Positions 1-7,937 of a DNA stretch of 17,620 nt are shown here, piece after piece; position 1 is the stretch's first letter, and each line of letters opens with the position of its first letter. The notes below the pieces were generated by a model that was not told where the DNA came from, ran no database searches, and worked only from the letters and a program-made list of their open reading frames with translations. Position numbers and translations under genes: made by a program. The stretch comes from JAKPPT01 sp964630305 (GTDB lineage Bacteria; Spirochaetota; Spirochaetia; Treponematales; UBA12059): contig CAZVTR010000046.1 in the NCBI GenBank assembly GCA_964630305.1, positions 1-17,620 of the forward strand, read 5' to 3'.

Positions 1-830
1 GTACTATTCTCAGTTAAGTCTACTGCTTCATGCAAAGAATTTCCAGAATCTTTTTGTATTTGTTCATTTTTAGCGGCTTCATTATAATAACCGACATACC
101 ACAAAAAAAGACCATGCGCCGGTGCAGTTGTTCCAGCATCGTCTCTATTTTTGCCTAGAAGAATTTTTTTAAACATATCGGGTTCTGCATTGTTTTTATC
201 AAGCTCAATTAAGGTGCCGACAATTGAGCGCACCATTCTCCAAAGAAAAGCATTTGCAGCTATATCAAAGACAAGTGCCTCGCCTTCATAGTAAAAGCAA
301 GCATGGTACAAATAACGGAACTTATGCGGACTTTTATCTTTTGCACTTGCAAAAGCAGAACAGTCTAACTCGCCTTTGAGGCAGGAAGCCATAGCATTAA
401 GCCTGTTGACATCAGGGTAATGAAATATTCTCCAGGCATACCTGTCTTCAAAAGGATATGGAGTATCACCCGGTCTAATAAAATACTTGTACCGGCGATA
501 GCGGGCATCAAAACGAGCATGAAAATTATGAGGCATTTCTTCTGCACTAATAATACGAATATCACACGGGAGGAGCTTATTGAGAGCGAGTTTAAACTTT
601 TCTGCGGGGATACTTGCTATATCGGTATGAAAATGTGCAACCTGTCCCCGAGCATGTACGCCGCTGTCAGTTCTACCTGCGCCTATAACGGTAATGTCAT
701 GACCGTGCATTTTTGAAAGTGCTCGTTCAAGCTCACCCTGTACTGATCGGAATCCATTTTGGCACTGCCATCCTGAAAAATCAGTGCCATCATAAGCTAA
801 TGTGAGTTTTATGCATCTATTCCTCATCAT
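1..830 (-). CDS. truA: tRNA pseudouridine(38-40) synthase TruA, 3' end cut by window edge
   Basis: TruA converts uridines 38-40 of the tRNA anticodon arm to pseudouridine. The frame stays open from 830 to the left edge, about 276 codons, with no internal stop. The catalytic motif GAGRTDSGVHARGQ is encoded near 630-680 (catalytic Asp in RTD), and the family's C-terminal AHGLFLWYVGYY pattern lies near 90-120. The usual length is 245-270 residues, so only a short tail is missing; about 25 residues already follow the last conserved motif. No ATG matches the family's usual start at the KLTLAYDGT segment (the codon there is ATA). The best start is the ATG at 828-830, with an AAGGA eight bases upstream. 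This start lies inside the end of the upstream DUF2225 gene (14-base overlap), implying translational coupling. Identity is firm; the exact start is less so. Confidence 0.93.
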   Translation of the reverse strand, partial: MMRNRCIKLTLAYDGTDFSGWQCQNGFRSVQGELERALSKMHGHDITVIGAGRTDSGVHARGQVAHFHTDIASIPAEKFKLALNKLLPCDIRIISAEEMPHNFHARFDARYRRYKYFIRPGDTPYPFEDRYAWRIFHYPDVNRLNAMASCLKGELDCSAFASAKDKSPHKFRYLYHACFYYEGEALVFDIAANAFLWRMVRSIVGTLIELDKNNAEPDMFKKILLGKNRDDAGTTAPAHGLFLWYVGYYNEAAKNEQIQKDSGNSLHEAVDLTENS

Positions 831-1695
831 CAGCTTGATCCTTAAGTTCCTTTTTTATTGTTTCATATAATTCACGAGCCTTATCGAGCAGCGGACCTGG
901 TTTTGCTTTAGTTTTTTTACCAACACCGAACATGCGCGCAACAGCATTCTTTCTTGCATTAAGTTCCTTGATACGATACTCCATATTATCCCGCGGACCA
1001 TACTTGAGTTCAAGAATTGCAGACATATAAATTACACCTTCATGTCCGTAGTTCTTATCAATATCGGGGCCAAGGTTCCTCACAGTTGATGAATATGGTT
1101 CTTTGCCGCTCTGTTCAAGCTCGAGAGCAAGTTTATAAAAAAAGCGAGCCTTATGATAAAAGAGATCGGCTACATAATCCCAGTGTTCATCAGGATATTT
1201 TTTATGTAAATCTGAACTAATCCATGCTGCACGAATCGATGCAATTGCACGTTTTATGGTTGGAGCAAATTCTTTTGGAAAGAATTCATAACACTGCAAT
1301 GCTAGGAAATAGCTTGCAAGCCCCTCTTTTATTGTGCGCGGTTCCTGGAAATCAACATGCTCAAACAGCTCCTGTATACTTTCTACCCGTTCCTGAAAAT
1401 GATCCTGCAGAACTTTAGCAAGCTTTTTGCCCGCAGGTACAAAATCACTGCGAAACGCTGCATAAAAACAATGGGGACAGACATCGATTTCATAAATGAG
1501 CGGTATAACCTCTCCATAGGCTGTTGTAGGCTTATACAATCGATGCAATTCATCAGTAAGGTCATGGACATTGAGTCTTCCGGAAAACAATTCTTCGCGT
1601 TTGAATGAACCGTCACATACAGGACACTGGATAGACTCTTTTGATAAAAAAGTTATTTTACCAGGTTTTTTTTCGGGCTTTTTTTGAACCTTCAT
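817..1695 (-). CDS. DUF2225 family zinc-ribbon protein of unknown function
   Basis: A 292-residue soluble protein that resembles the DUF2225 family. Near the N terminus two Cys pairs, C24-x2-C27 (CPVC) and C73-x2-C76 (CPHC), look like a metal-binding ribbon. The rest is probably alpha-helical, as in the TPR-like part of relatives. Both ends are rich in Lys/Glu. No signal peptide or membrane segment is visible. The ATG at 1695 directly follows the acpS stop (TAA then ATG), with GGAGG five bases upstream inside acpS, so the start is secure. The end overlaps the truA start by 14 bases. The order acpS - DUF2225 - truA matches what I recall of Borrelia. The family's biochemical role is not known to me, and the neighbours (AcpS, TruA) do not define it. 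Confidence 0.8.
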   Translation of the reverse strand: MKVQKKPEKKPGKITFLSKESIQCPVCDGSFKREELFSGRLNVHDLTDELHRLYKPTTAYGEVIPLIYEIDVCPHCFYAAFRSDFVPAGKKLAKVLQDHFQERVESIQELFEHVDFQEPRTIKEGLASYFLALQCYEFFPKEFAPTIKRAIASIRAAWISSDLHKKYPDEHWDYVADLFYHKARFFYKLALELEQSGKEPYSSTVRNLGPDIDKNYGHEGVIYMSAILELKYGPRDNMEYRIKELNARKNAVARMFGVGKKTKAKPGPLLDKARELYETIKKELKDQADDEE

Positions 1696-2067
1696 TTAAG
1701 CCTCCAGAATTACAATTGCAATTGCATTATCACGCTCATGTGTCATAGACAAATGAATTCGCTTTGCTCCAGAATGCTCAAAAGCTGCTAAAGCTGAGTT
1801 AATTACCAGTAACTCTGGTTTTCCCTCATTATTGTTTCTTACTAAAATATCTTTAAGCGCTATCCCTTTTAGGCCTGTCCCTAATGCTTTGCCAAAGGCT
1901 TCTTTAGCAGCAAAGCGAGCTGCTAAAGAGAGCGCAGCACTTTTACCCCGAGAAAGCGACGCAGCAATCTCTTCTTCATGGAAAAAACGTTCCATGAGTT
2001 TTTTGTTTGTTAACCAGCGCTCGAGTCTGCTAACATGTACTACATCAATACCTGTGCCTAAAATCAT
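1696..2067 (-). CDS. acpS: holo-[acyl-carrier-protein] synthase AcpS
   Basis: AcpS transfers the 4'-phosphopantetheine arm of CoA to a Ser of acyl carrier protein, activating fatty-acid synthesis. At 123 residues it is of normal length. The Mg-binding Asp is D8 in GTGID, and the second metal ligand is E56 in RFAAKEAFGKALGTG. The C-terminal strand reads LSMTHERDNAIA, where many family members have SISHT; the His is kept. The ATG overlaps the stop of the upstream cdaR gene by one base (TAATG) and no strong Shine-Dalgarno precedes it, so translation is probably coupled. The stop is directly followed by the ATG of the DUF2225 gene. Confidence 0.95.
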   Translation of the reverse strand: MILGTGIDVVHVSRLERWLTNKKLMERFFHEEEIAASLSRGKSAALSLAARFAAKEAFGKALGTGLKGIALKDILVRNNNEGKPELLVINSALAAFEHSGAKRIHLSMTHERDNAIAIVILEA

Positions 2068-3014
2068 TATTGCGCTTTCTTCTTTATAACCCGCACTGTA
2101 ATATTTGAGGGTAAAATGGATTCCACTCTTATTGTGGAAGGTAGTTTTGTTTCTATTGCGACAGAATATACACCAGGCTGATCAATATCAGTAAGGTTAA
2201 TGGATACCATTTTGCTTTCTAAAATTAATGATTCAATATCATGCCGCAAACCGGAAACTTTTAATGTGACAAGTGGAGTATCTCCTGCAATCTCGAGTGA
2301 TTCGCTGAGTCCATGTATAGTCACCGGAATATCCTGAAAAGTTTTATATACTATAATTTTTTTTACTTCCCACAATACCATAACGTTTTGGTTGTTAAGA
2401 ATTTGAATGGTTTCCTTAGGTGAATTTAATTTAGCTCGATAGCTATACACGCCTTCTTGTGACGTCGTTACAATTGCTTCAGTATCAATTTTATTGACAG
2501 CATCTGCAAGCGCAGCGGGGCATGTTATTTCCACTTCTCCTGGCTGCACTTGGATATTTATAATCTCGTAATTTTCAGGCATTTCAGAACCAAAGACAGG
2601 CATAACAGGCACCTTTTTTGTTATTTTTTTATCAAGCTGAACCTCAACATCAAGCGGATATAACGTGTATTCAAGAAAACTGGCTGTTAAGGCACTGCCC
2701 TTTTTTTCTATCCGTATTGGGACCCTGTATGTTCCGGGCATGGTATATGAAGAAAGGTTTACAAATGCACGGATATCGCCTTCCGGGATCGAATAGATTA
2801 CATTTGATTCACCTTTAAGCGTTACACGAACAGCTCCAGGAAGCGGATTAATGAGCGCAAGCGTATCGGAAATACTATATTCGAGCGGTATAACAAGCAC
2901 TCGGGTATCATACTTGCTTACATTATATAAATAGAAGAGCAAAGCAGCAGCAAGCAGGCTTATAATTTTAGGAACCCAATTATCAAAGATTTTTACCAGC
3001 TTATTCTGCTTCAT
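2067..3014 (-). CDS. cdaR: YbbR-domain membrane protein, CdaR-type regulator of the diadenylate cyclase
   Basis: A 315-residue protein with a short cytoplasmic N terminus, one membrane span at about residues 14-32 (IISLLAAALLFYLYNV), and a beta-rich extracytoplasmic part that fits three to four YbbR repeats. In other bacteria the YbbR protein next to cdaA binds the cyclase and adjusts its activity. Here the gene immediately follows the cyclase gene, which supports that role. I chose the ATG at 3014 over an in-frame start 13 codons earlier (3053): GAGGAG lies just upstream of 3014, the protein then begins MKQNKLVKIFDNW directly before the membrane span, and the overlap with dacA falls to 14 bases. 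Repeat number and the regulatory role are inferred from the family and position. Confidence 0.85.
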   Translation of the reverse strand: MKQNKLVKIFDNWVPKIISLLAAALLFYLYNVSKYDTRVLVIPLEYSISDTLALINPLPGAVRVTLKGESNVIYSIPEGDIRAFVNLSSYTMPGTYRVPIRIEKKGSALTASFLEYTLYPLDVEVQLDKKITKKVPVMPVFGSEMPENYEIINIQVQPGEVEITCPAALADAVNKIDTEAIVTTSQEGVYSYRAKLNSPKETIQILNNQNVMVLWEVKKIIVYKTFQDIPVTIHGLSESLEIAGDTPLVTLKVSGLRHDIESLILESKMVSINLTDIDQPGVYSVAIETKLPSTIRVESILPSNITVRVIKKKAQ

Positions 3015-3804
3015 ACATCTCCTCATCGGAAACAGCAAGGTCTCTATCTTCAATAAGCTGCATGAGTCTTTTCTTTACAGCAGTAACTGAAAGGTTATAA
3101 AACAACTTCGATTCATACGCAAGGGATAATGCTCCTGTTTCCTCTGAAACAATTAATATTACAGCATCAGAAACTTCAGATAAACCGAGCGCTGCTCTAT
3201 GCCGTGAACCAAAACTTCTTTTAATATCCTGCTGCTCAGATACAGGCAAAAAGCAGCCAGCCGCAAGGATTCTGTCGCCTTTAATAACAACAGCGCCATC
3301 ATGAAGCGGCGTATTATATTCAAAAATAGAAAGCAGCAATGAAGATGAAAGCATTCCGTCAATTTTTGTGCCTTTTTCAATGATATCAGTGAGACTGATA
3401 TACCGCTGAAACACTATCAATGCGCCTCGCCTCTTTTGCGCTAAAATTTCAGCAGCATTCAAAATAACATCAAACCTGGTGGTTTTTTGCTGTCCTTGCT
3501 TTCTGAATATGGCACCCTGTCCCAGCCTGATAAAAACTTTGCGCAATTCCGGCTGAAAAATAATTGCAAGCGCAATAACAATTCCAGGAGCAAGCAGATT
3601 GAGTATCCATAACAGTGTTGAGAGCTGCATAACGTATGCAACAACCCAGATGAGCGCTAGAAAGATTGTGCCGCGAGCGAGCTGAATTGCCTGTGTCCGA
3701 GTTAAAAGCCTGTATAATTGATAGATGAGAACAGCTAAAATAATGATATCAGCAGCGGGAGCAATATATGTTTTATAAAATGCCAGTATGCTGGAAATAT
3801 TCAT
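3001..3804 (-). CDS. dacA: diadenylate cyclase (c-di-AMP synthase), CdaA/DacA type
   Basis: A membrane-bound enzyme that makes c-di-AMP from two ATP. Three predicted N-terminal membrane spans lie at about residues 18-35, 46-62 and 65-83, followed by the DAC catalytic domain. The two signature motifs are present: DGA at 169-171 (in TPLHDGAVV) and RHR at 201-203 (in GSRHRAALGLSE). The length of 267 residues is normal for the CdaA class. The YbbR-type partner gene overlaps its 3' end, the usual cdaA-cdaR pairing. It starts 48 bases after the folP stop. No good Shine-Dalgarno precedes the ATG, and a promoter-like extended -10 sequence sits almost against the start codon. c-di-AMP usually controls osmotic and potassium balance and envelope stress; nothing here shows its local targets. 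Confidence 0.95.
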   Translation of the reverse strand: MNISSILAFYKTYIAPAADIIILAVLIYQLYRLLTRTQAIQLARGTIFLALIWVVAYVMQLSTLLWILNLLAPGIVIALAIIFQPELRKVFIRLGQGAIFRKQGQQKTTRFDVILNAAEILAQKRRGALIVFQRYISLTDIIEKGTKIDGMLSSSLLLSIFEYNTPLHDGAVVIKGDRILAAGCFLPVSEQQDIKRSFGSRHRAALGLSEVSDAVILIVSEETGALSLAYESKLFYNLSVTAVKKRLMQLIEDRDLAVSDEEMYEAE

Positions 3805-3852
3805 GGTGTTTACCAGTGTACCATAATTTTTAGTAAAACAATAGTACTTTTC

Positions 3853-4716
3853 TTAACTGCGGTACACACCTTTGCATGCAAGATACACTTTGATTGCATC
3901 TACAGTTTCTGGAACATCGTGCACCCGTATAATAGCAGCGCCGCAATCAGCTGCCCAGCATGCAGCCCCGAGCGATCCAGCCAGTCTTCCCTGAGGATCT
4001 TTTCCAGTAATTGCTCCAATAGAACTTTTTCGCGAAATACCGATGAGTACTGGATAGCCGCTTGCTGTAAAGTCAGGAATGTGCTGCATGAGCGCAAGAT
4101 TATCTTCAAGCCGCTTACCAAAACCAATTCCCGGATCGATGATTATGGCATCATGAGCAATCCCTTGCGATTCAGCATGCTGTGCAGAAGCAAGCAGTGA
4201 CTGTAACACCTCACCGACACAATCTTCATAGTAAGGCTTATCCTGCATGGTAGCAGGAATGCCTTTTTTATGCATCAGAATTACCGGCACGCTATAGCGA
4301 GCGCACACAGGTGCAAGCTCAGGATCTTCTCCCAGTGCAGATATATCATTCACTATATCAGCTCCAGCGCGCAGGGCCTGTTCTGCAACAATGGCCTTTC
4401 TGGTATCGATTGATATCGGAATATCCCAGCGGGAACGGATTGCTTCAATCGCAGGTATCACTCGGGCAAGTTCTGTGTCGGCATCGACATAGTCAGCTCC
4501 GGGTCTGGATGATTCGCCGCCAATATCGAGAATATCAGCGCCTCCAGCGATCATTGCAGCAGCACTATCCACTATTGAAGCAGTTGTAACACGGCTGGCA
4601 TCATAGAAAGAATCTGGAGTAACGTTGAGTATACCCATTATGGCAGGGAATGCGCTTAGCGATAAAACTCTATTGCGCGGCAAACGCAAATCTTTTGTAT
4701 TCATTGATGCTGTCAT
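3853..4716 (-). CDS. folP: dihydropteroate synthase FolP
   Basis: FolP joins p-aminobenzoate to dihydropterin pyrophosphate in folate synthesis and is the sulfonamide target. All family motifs are present in the 287-residue product: NVTPDSF at 31-37, IGGESSRPGA at about 65-74, SIDTRK, NDISALG, DPGIGFGK, GISRKSSIG and the C-terminal RVHDV. The fold is a soluble TIM barrel. Its ATG at 4716 overlaps the dnaJ stop as ATGA, and no clear Shine-Dalgarno is visible, so expression probably depends on ribosomes finishing dnaJ. A second in-frame ATG four codons in (4704) is also possible. No other folate gene is in the window. Confidence 0.96.
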   Translation of the reverse strand: MTASMNTKDLRLPRNRVLSLSAFPAIMGILNVTPDSFYDASRVTTASIVDSAAAMIAGGADILDIGGESSRPGADYVDADTELARVIPAIEAIRSRWDIPISIDTRKAIVAEQALRAGADIVNDISALGEDPELAPVCARYSVPVILMHKKGIPATMQDKPYYEDCVGEVLQSLLASAQHAESQGIAHDAIIIDPGIGFGKRLEDNLALMQHIPDFTASGYPVLIGISRKSSIGAITGKDPQGRLAGSLGAACWAADCGAAIIRVHDVPETVDAIKVYLACKGVYRS

Positions 4717-5861
4717 TGATTTCGTAATTCAGAAAGCGGAATAGGCTGAGGTTCTTTATTCTCACCTTCTGATGCAAGGAAGGCTTCTAAAAGTTCTCTG
4801 CCTTTTTTGCTCACCGTTTGCGGCACTGTTGTGATTATCTTGATGTACATATCACCGCGGTGTTTGCCGCCATTTATTGGGACGCCTTCGCCGCGAATAC
4901 GCAAAAGCTTTCCATGCTGAGTACCCGCCGGAATTTCTACTCGTATATGTTTTTTATCAATAGTCGTTATTGTAACTTCTCCGCCTAGTGCTGCCCGCAT
5001 TGCAGAGACAGGCACCGCGCAATAGAGATCAGCCCCATTTCGCTCAAAATATTGGTGCGGTTTAATATGGACGACAACATAGAGATCGCCCGCGGGTCCA
5101 TTATTCGGTCCCATATCGCCCTGACCGGCTACGGTAACCTTACGGTTATCATCAATACCAGCTGGAATAGTAATTTCGATAGTCTGTTTACGTTTTACTA
5201 AGCCAGTCCCTGAGCAAGTTTTACAAGGCTTTTCTACAATAAAACCATCACCCCCGCAATGCGGACAGGTACTTGCAATGGAAAAGAAACCGGTATTCCG
5301 ACGCACCTGGCCGGCACCCTGACAGGTGGGACACATCTTGCGGCCAGTTCCGCTTGCAGAGCCTGTTCCGCCACAGTCCCGGCAATGCTCATTGCGATTA
5401 TACTGAATCTGTACTTTGGTGCCAAAAACAGCCTGTTCGAATGAGATTTCAAGGTCATAGCGAATATTGGAACCGCGCTGAGGCTCGTTTGCATACTGCT
5501 GACGCCGTGAACGAGAGCCGCCTCCGCCAAACAAATTATCAAATATGGAACTGAAGTCACCAAATCCAGAAAAAAGGTCTTCAAAATCTCTGTAGATGTT
5601 AGAAAAGTCCTGAGCTCCCTGCCCTCCGGTCATTCCATCAACACCAGCAAATCCAAACTGATCATATGCAGCGCGCTTCTGGTCATCGGAGAGAATTTCA
5701 TATGCTTCTGTAGCCTCTTTGAACCGTTCTTCTGCTGTTTTATCACCGGGGTTTTTGTCGGGATGATACTGGATTGCCATTTTTCTATAGGCCTTTTTAA
5801 TATCATCCTTGCTCGCATTTTTAGGTATACCCAGTACCTCGTAGTAATCCCTCTTTGCCAC
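4713..5861 (-). CDS. dnaJ: chaperone protein DnaJ (Hsp40)
   Basis: DnaJ delivers unfolded clients to DnaK and stimulates its ATPase. The 382-residue product has every class I domain: a J domain with HPD at 33-35, a Gly/Phe-rich linker at about 73-115 (GFGDF, FGGGG), four CxxCxGxG zinc-binding repeats (CRDCGGTG, CPTCQGAG, CPHCGGDG, CKTCSGTG; Cys pairs at 160/163, 177/180, 199/202, 213/216) and the C-terminal substrate-binding domains. The start codon is GTG at 5861: no in-frame ATG lies upstream, GAGGAAA precedes it at good spacing, and the protein begins exactly at MAKRDYYEVLG. It follows dnaK by 113 bases that contain a strong hairpin. Its stop overlaps the folP ATG. Confidence 0.98.
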   Translation of the reverse strand: MAKRDYYEVLGIPKNASKDDIKKAYRKMAIQYHPDKNPGDKTAEERFKEATEAYEILSDDQKRAAYDQFGFAGVDGMTGGQGAQDFSNIYRDFEDLFSGFGDFSSIFDNLFGGGGSRSRRQQYANEPQRGSNIRYDLEISFEQAVFGTKVQIQYNRNEHCRDCGGTGSASGTGRKMCPTCQGAGQVRRNTGFFSIASTCPHCGGDGFIVEKPCKTCSGTGLVKRKQTIEITIPAGIDDNRKVTVAGQGDMGPNNGPAGDLYVVVHIKPHQYFERNGADLYCAVPVSAMRAALGGEVTITTIDKKHIRVEIPAGTQHGKLLRIRGEGVPINGGKHRGDMYIKIITTVPQTVSKKGRELLEAFLASEGENKEPQPIPLSELRNQ

Positions 5862-5911
5862 CTTGGTTTCCTCATCAATCCATGTTTATTCGTCTCTATG
5901 CCTTCTGGACT

Positions 5912-5934
5912 AAGGGCTGCTCTGAGCAGCCCTT
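5912..5934 (-). other. Intercistronic hairpin between dnaK and dnaJ
   Basis: A perfect 10-bp inverted repeat (AAGGGCTGCT / AGCAGCCCTT) with a 3-base loop, GC-rich in its centre. On the transcribed strand it is followed by AGTCCAG, not a run of T, so it is not a classic terminator. It probably acts on mRNA stability or processing and would favour a higher level of dnaK than dnaJ message. Partial termination cannot be excluded. Confidence 0.6.
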
Positions 5935-5940
5935 CTCGAG

Positions 5941-5959
5941 ACATACTAGTATGTGCACA
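5941..5959. repeat. Adjacent perfect palindromes in the dnaK-dnaJ gap
   Basis: ACATACTAGTATGT (5941-5954) is a perfect 14-bp palindrome and TGTGCACA (5952-5959) a perfect 8-bp one, just after the dnaK stop. They lie 6 bases from the 10-bp hairpin. They could be a protein site or further RNA structure; the sequence alone does not decide. Confidence 0.45.
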
Positions 5960-5974
5960 CTATGCGCAGCTTAC

Positions 5975-7906
5975 TTATTTTTTCTCATCATCATCAACTA
6001 CCCGATAATTCGCATCTTCTGCTGTGCGGGTAGAATCTCCCTGAGTACTGCCAGGTCCCTGTGCCTGTCCGGCATCGGCATTAGCTTGAGCTCCGCCCTG
6101 CGCACCGGTATGCTTGTATACTTCTTCACTGATCTTGTAAATAAGCTGTTTCAAACTCTCAAGTTTTGCTTTCATGTCTTCATAATTATTGGATTCGATC
6201 GCTTTCTTGAGATCTGCAATACCAGCTTCAACCGCAGCCTTATCACCAGCAGGCACCTTATCACCTAAATCTTTTAAGGTCTTTTCGGCAGTATACACAA
6301 AGGAATCGGCTTCATTTCGAGTTTCTGCGCGTTCTTTTTCACGCCGATCTTCTTCTGCATGAGCCTCAGCTTCTTTTACCATGCGCTCAATATCTGCCTC
6401 TGAGAGGCCGCTTGATGCTTCAATACGGATTTTCTGCTCTTTACCTGTTCCGAGATCCTTTGCTGATACATGCACAATACCGTTAGCATCGATATCAAAA
6501 GTAACTTCAATCTGAGGAACACCGCGCGGTGCAGGAGGAATACCTTCGAGATCAAACCGACCCAGTGTTCTGTTCTGGGAAGCCATTTCCCGTTCACCCT
6601 GCAGAACATGTATCGATACTGTAGTCTGATTATCAGCAGCGGTGCTGAAAATCTGGCTCTTGCGGCAGGGAATTGTTGTATTGCGCGGTATCAATCTGGT
6701 AAATACGCCGCCAAGTGTTTCAATACCAAGCGAGAGCGGAGTAACGTCGAGGAGGAGCACGTCTTTAACATCTCCGCCAAGAATACCGCCCTGAATAGCT
6801 GCACCTACTGCAACGGCTTCATCGGGGTTTACTCCCTTTGATGGCTCTTTGCCAAAAAGATCGCGAACAATTTGCTGAACCTTTGGAATTCGAGTTGAAC
6901 CGCCGACTAAAATAACTTCATCGATTTGTGCTGCGGTCACACCAGCGTCTGCAAGCGCTTTCCGGCACGGTTCTTTTGTACGCTCAAAAAGATCGTCACA
7001 CATGCGCTCAAAAGCAGCTCGTGTCAATGTTTTTTGAAGATGTTTGGGGCCTGATGCATCAGCTGTTATAAACGGAAGATTGATTTCCGTTTGCTGCACA
7101 TTGGAAAGCTCTATTTTAGCCTTTTCCGATGCTTCTTTGAGACGCTGCAGTGCCATGCGGTCTGTTGAAAGATCGATACCGGTGTCATTCTTAAATTCTT
7201 TAACGAGCCATTCCATTATACGTCGGTCAAAATCATCACCGCCAAGGTGAGTGTCACCATTGGTGCTCTTTACTTCAAAAACGCCCTCACCGAGTTCAAG
7301 AATTGAAATATCAAATGTACCGCCGCCAAGGTCATATACAGCTATGAGCTTTTCTTTGCTCTGATCTTTATTAAAACCATAGGCAAGAGCAGCTGCAGTT
7401 GGCTCATTGATAATGCGTTTTACTTCAAGCCCAGCAATTTTTCCTGCATCCTTAGTTGCCTGACGCTGTGCATCGTTAAAATAAGCAGGTACGGTAATTA
7501 CCGCTTCGGTTACTGTTTCGCCAAGATAGTCCTCTGCTGTTTTCTTCATTTTTTGCAGGATAAATGCGCTAATCTCCTGAGGACTGTACATTTTATCATC
7601 AATAGAGACACGCACATCATTCTGATGCGGAACCACTTTATAGGGCACCAGCTTGATTTCTCCCTGAACTTCATCATACCGCCGGCCCATAAACCGCTTA
7701 ATTGAATAAACGGTTTTTTCCGGGTTGGTTATCATCTGGTTTTTTGCCGGCTGTCCTACAACACGCTCGCCTTTCTGAGTAAATCCAACAATTGAAGGAG
7801 TTGTTCGCTGTCCTTCCGAATTGGCAATAACAAGCGGCTCTCCGCCTTCCATTACTGCAACACAACTATTCGTTGTTCCAAGATCGATTCCAATAATTCT
7901 GCCCAT
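5975..7906 (-). CDS. dnaK: chaperone protein DnaK (Hsp70)
   Basis: DnaK is the ATP-driven Hsp70 chaperone. The 643-residue product carries the N-terminal ATPase signature GIDLGTTNSCVAV, the second phosphate motif DLGGGTFDISILELG, and VILVGGSTRIPKVQ, followed by the interdomain linker (DVLLLDVTPLSLGIETLGG), the substrate-binding domain and a helical lid. The tail is rich in Ala, Gly and Gln and ends YRVVDDDEKK. Length and motifs are normal. The ATG at 7906 has GGAGA nine bases upstream. It lies 31 bases after grpE, so the two are surely co-transcribed. Confidence 0.99.
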   Translation of the reverse strand: MGRIIGIDLGTTNSCVAVMEGGEPLVIANSEGQRTTPSIVGFTQKGERVVGQPAKNQMITNPEKTVYSIKRFMGRRYDEVQGEIKLVPYKVVPHQNDVRVSIDDKMYSPQEISAFILQKMKKTAEDYLGETVTEAVITVPAYFNDAQRQATKDAGKIAGLEVKRIINEPTAAALAYGFNKDQSKEKLIAVYDLGGGTFDISILELGEGVFEVKSTNGDTHLGGDDFDRRIMEWLVKEFKNDTGIDLSTDRMALQRLKEASEKAKIELSNVQQTEINLPFITADASGPKHLQKTLTRAAFERMCDDLFERTKEPCRKALADAGVTAAQIDEVILVGGSTRIPKVQQIVRDLFGKEPSKGVNPDEAVAVGAAIQGGILGGDVKDVLLLDVTPLSLGIETLGGVFTRLIPRNTTIPCRKSQIFSTAADNQTTVSIHVLQGEREMASQNRTLGRFDLEGIPPAPRGVPQIEVTFDIDANGIVHVSAKDLGTGKEQKIRIEASSGLSEADIERMVKEAEAHAEEDRREKERAETRNEADSFVYTAEKTLKDLGDKVPAGDKAAVEAGIADLKKAIESNNYEDMKAKLESLKQLIYKISEEVYKHTGAQGGAQANADAGQAQGPGSTQGDSTRTAEDANYRVVDDDEKK

Positions 7907-7937
7907 ACTCTATATTCTCCTTTATTATAGACGCTTG

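Noticed and set aside
365..565. Open frame of 66 codons on the minus strand inside truA
   Set aside because: It is out of frame with the TruA reading frame, which is continuous here and encodes recognisable TruA sequence.
3014..3053. Longer CdaR N terminus from the ATG at 3053
   Set aside because: It would extend the overlap with dacA to 53 bases, while GAGGAG lies directly before the ATG at 3014.
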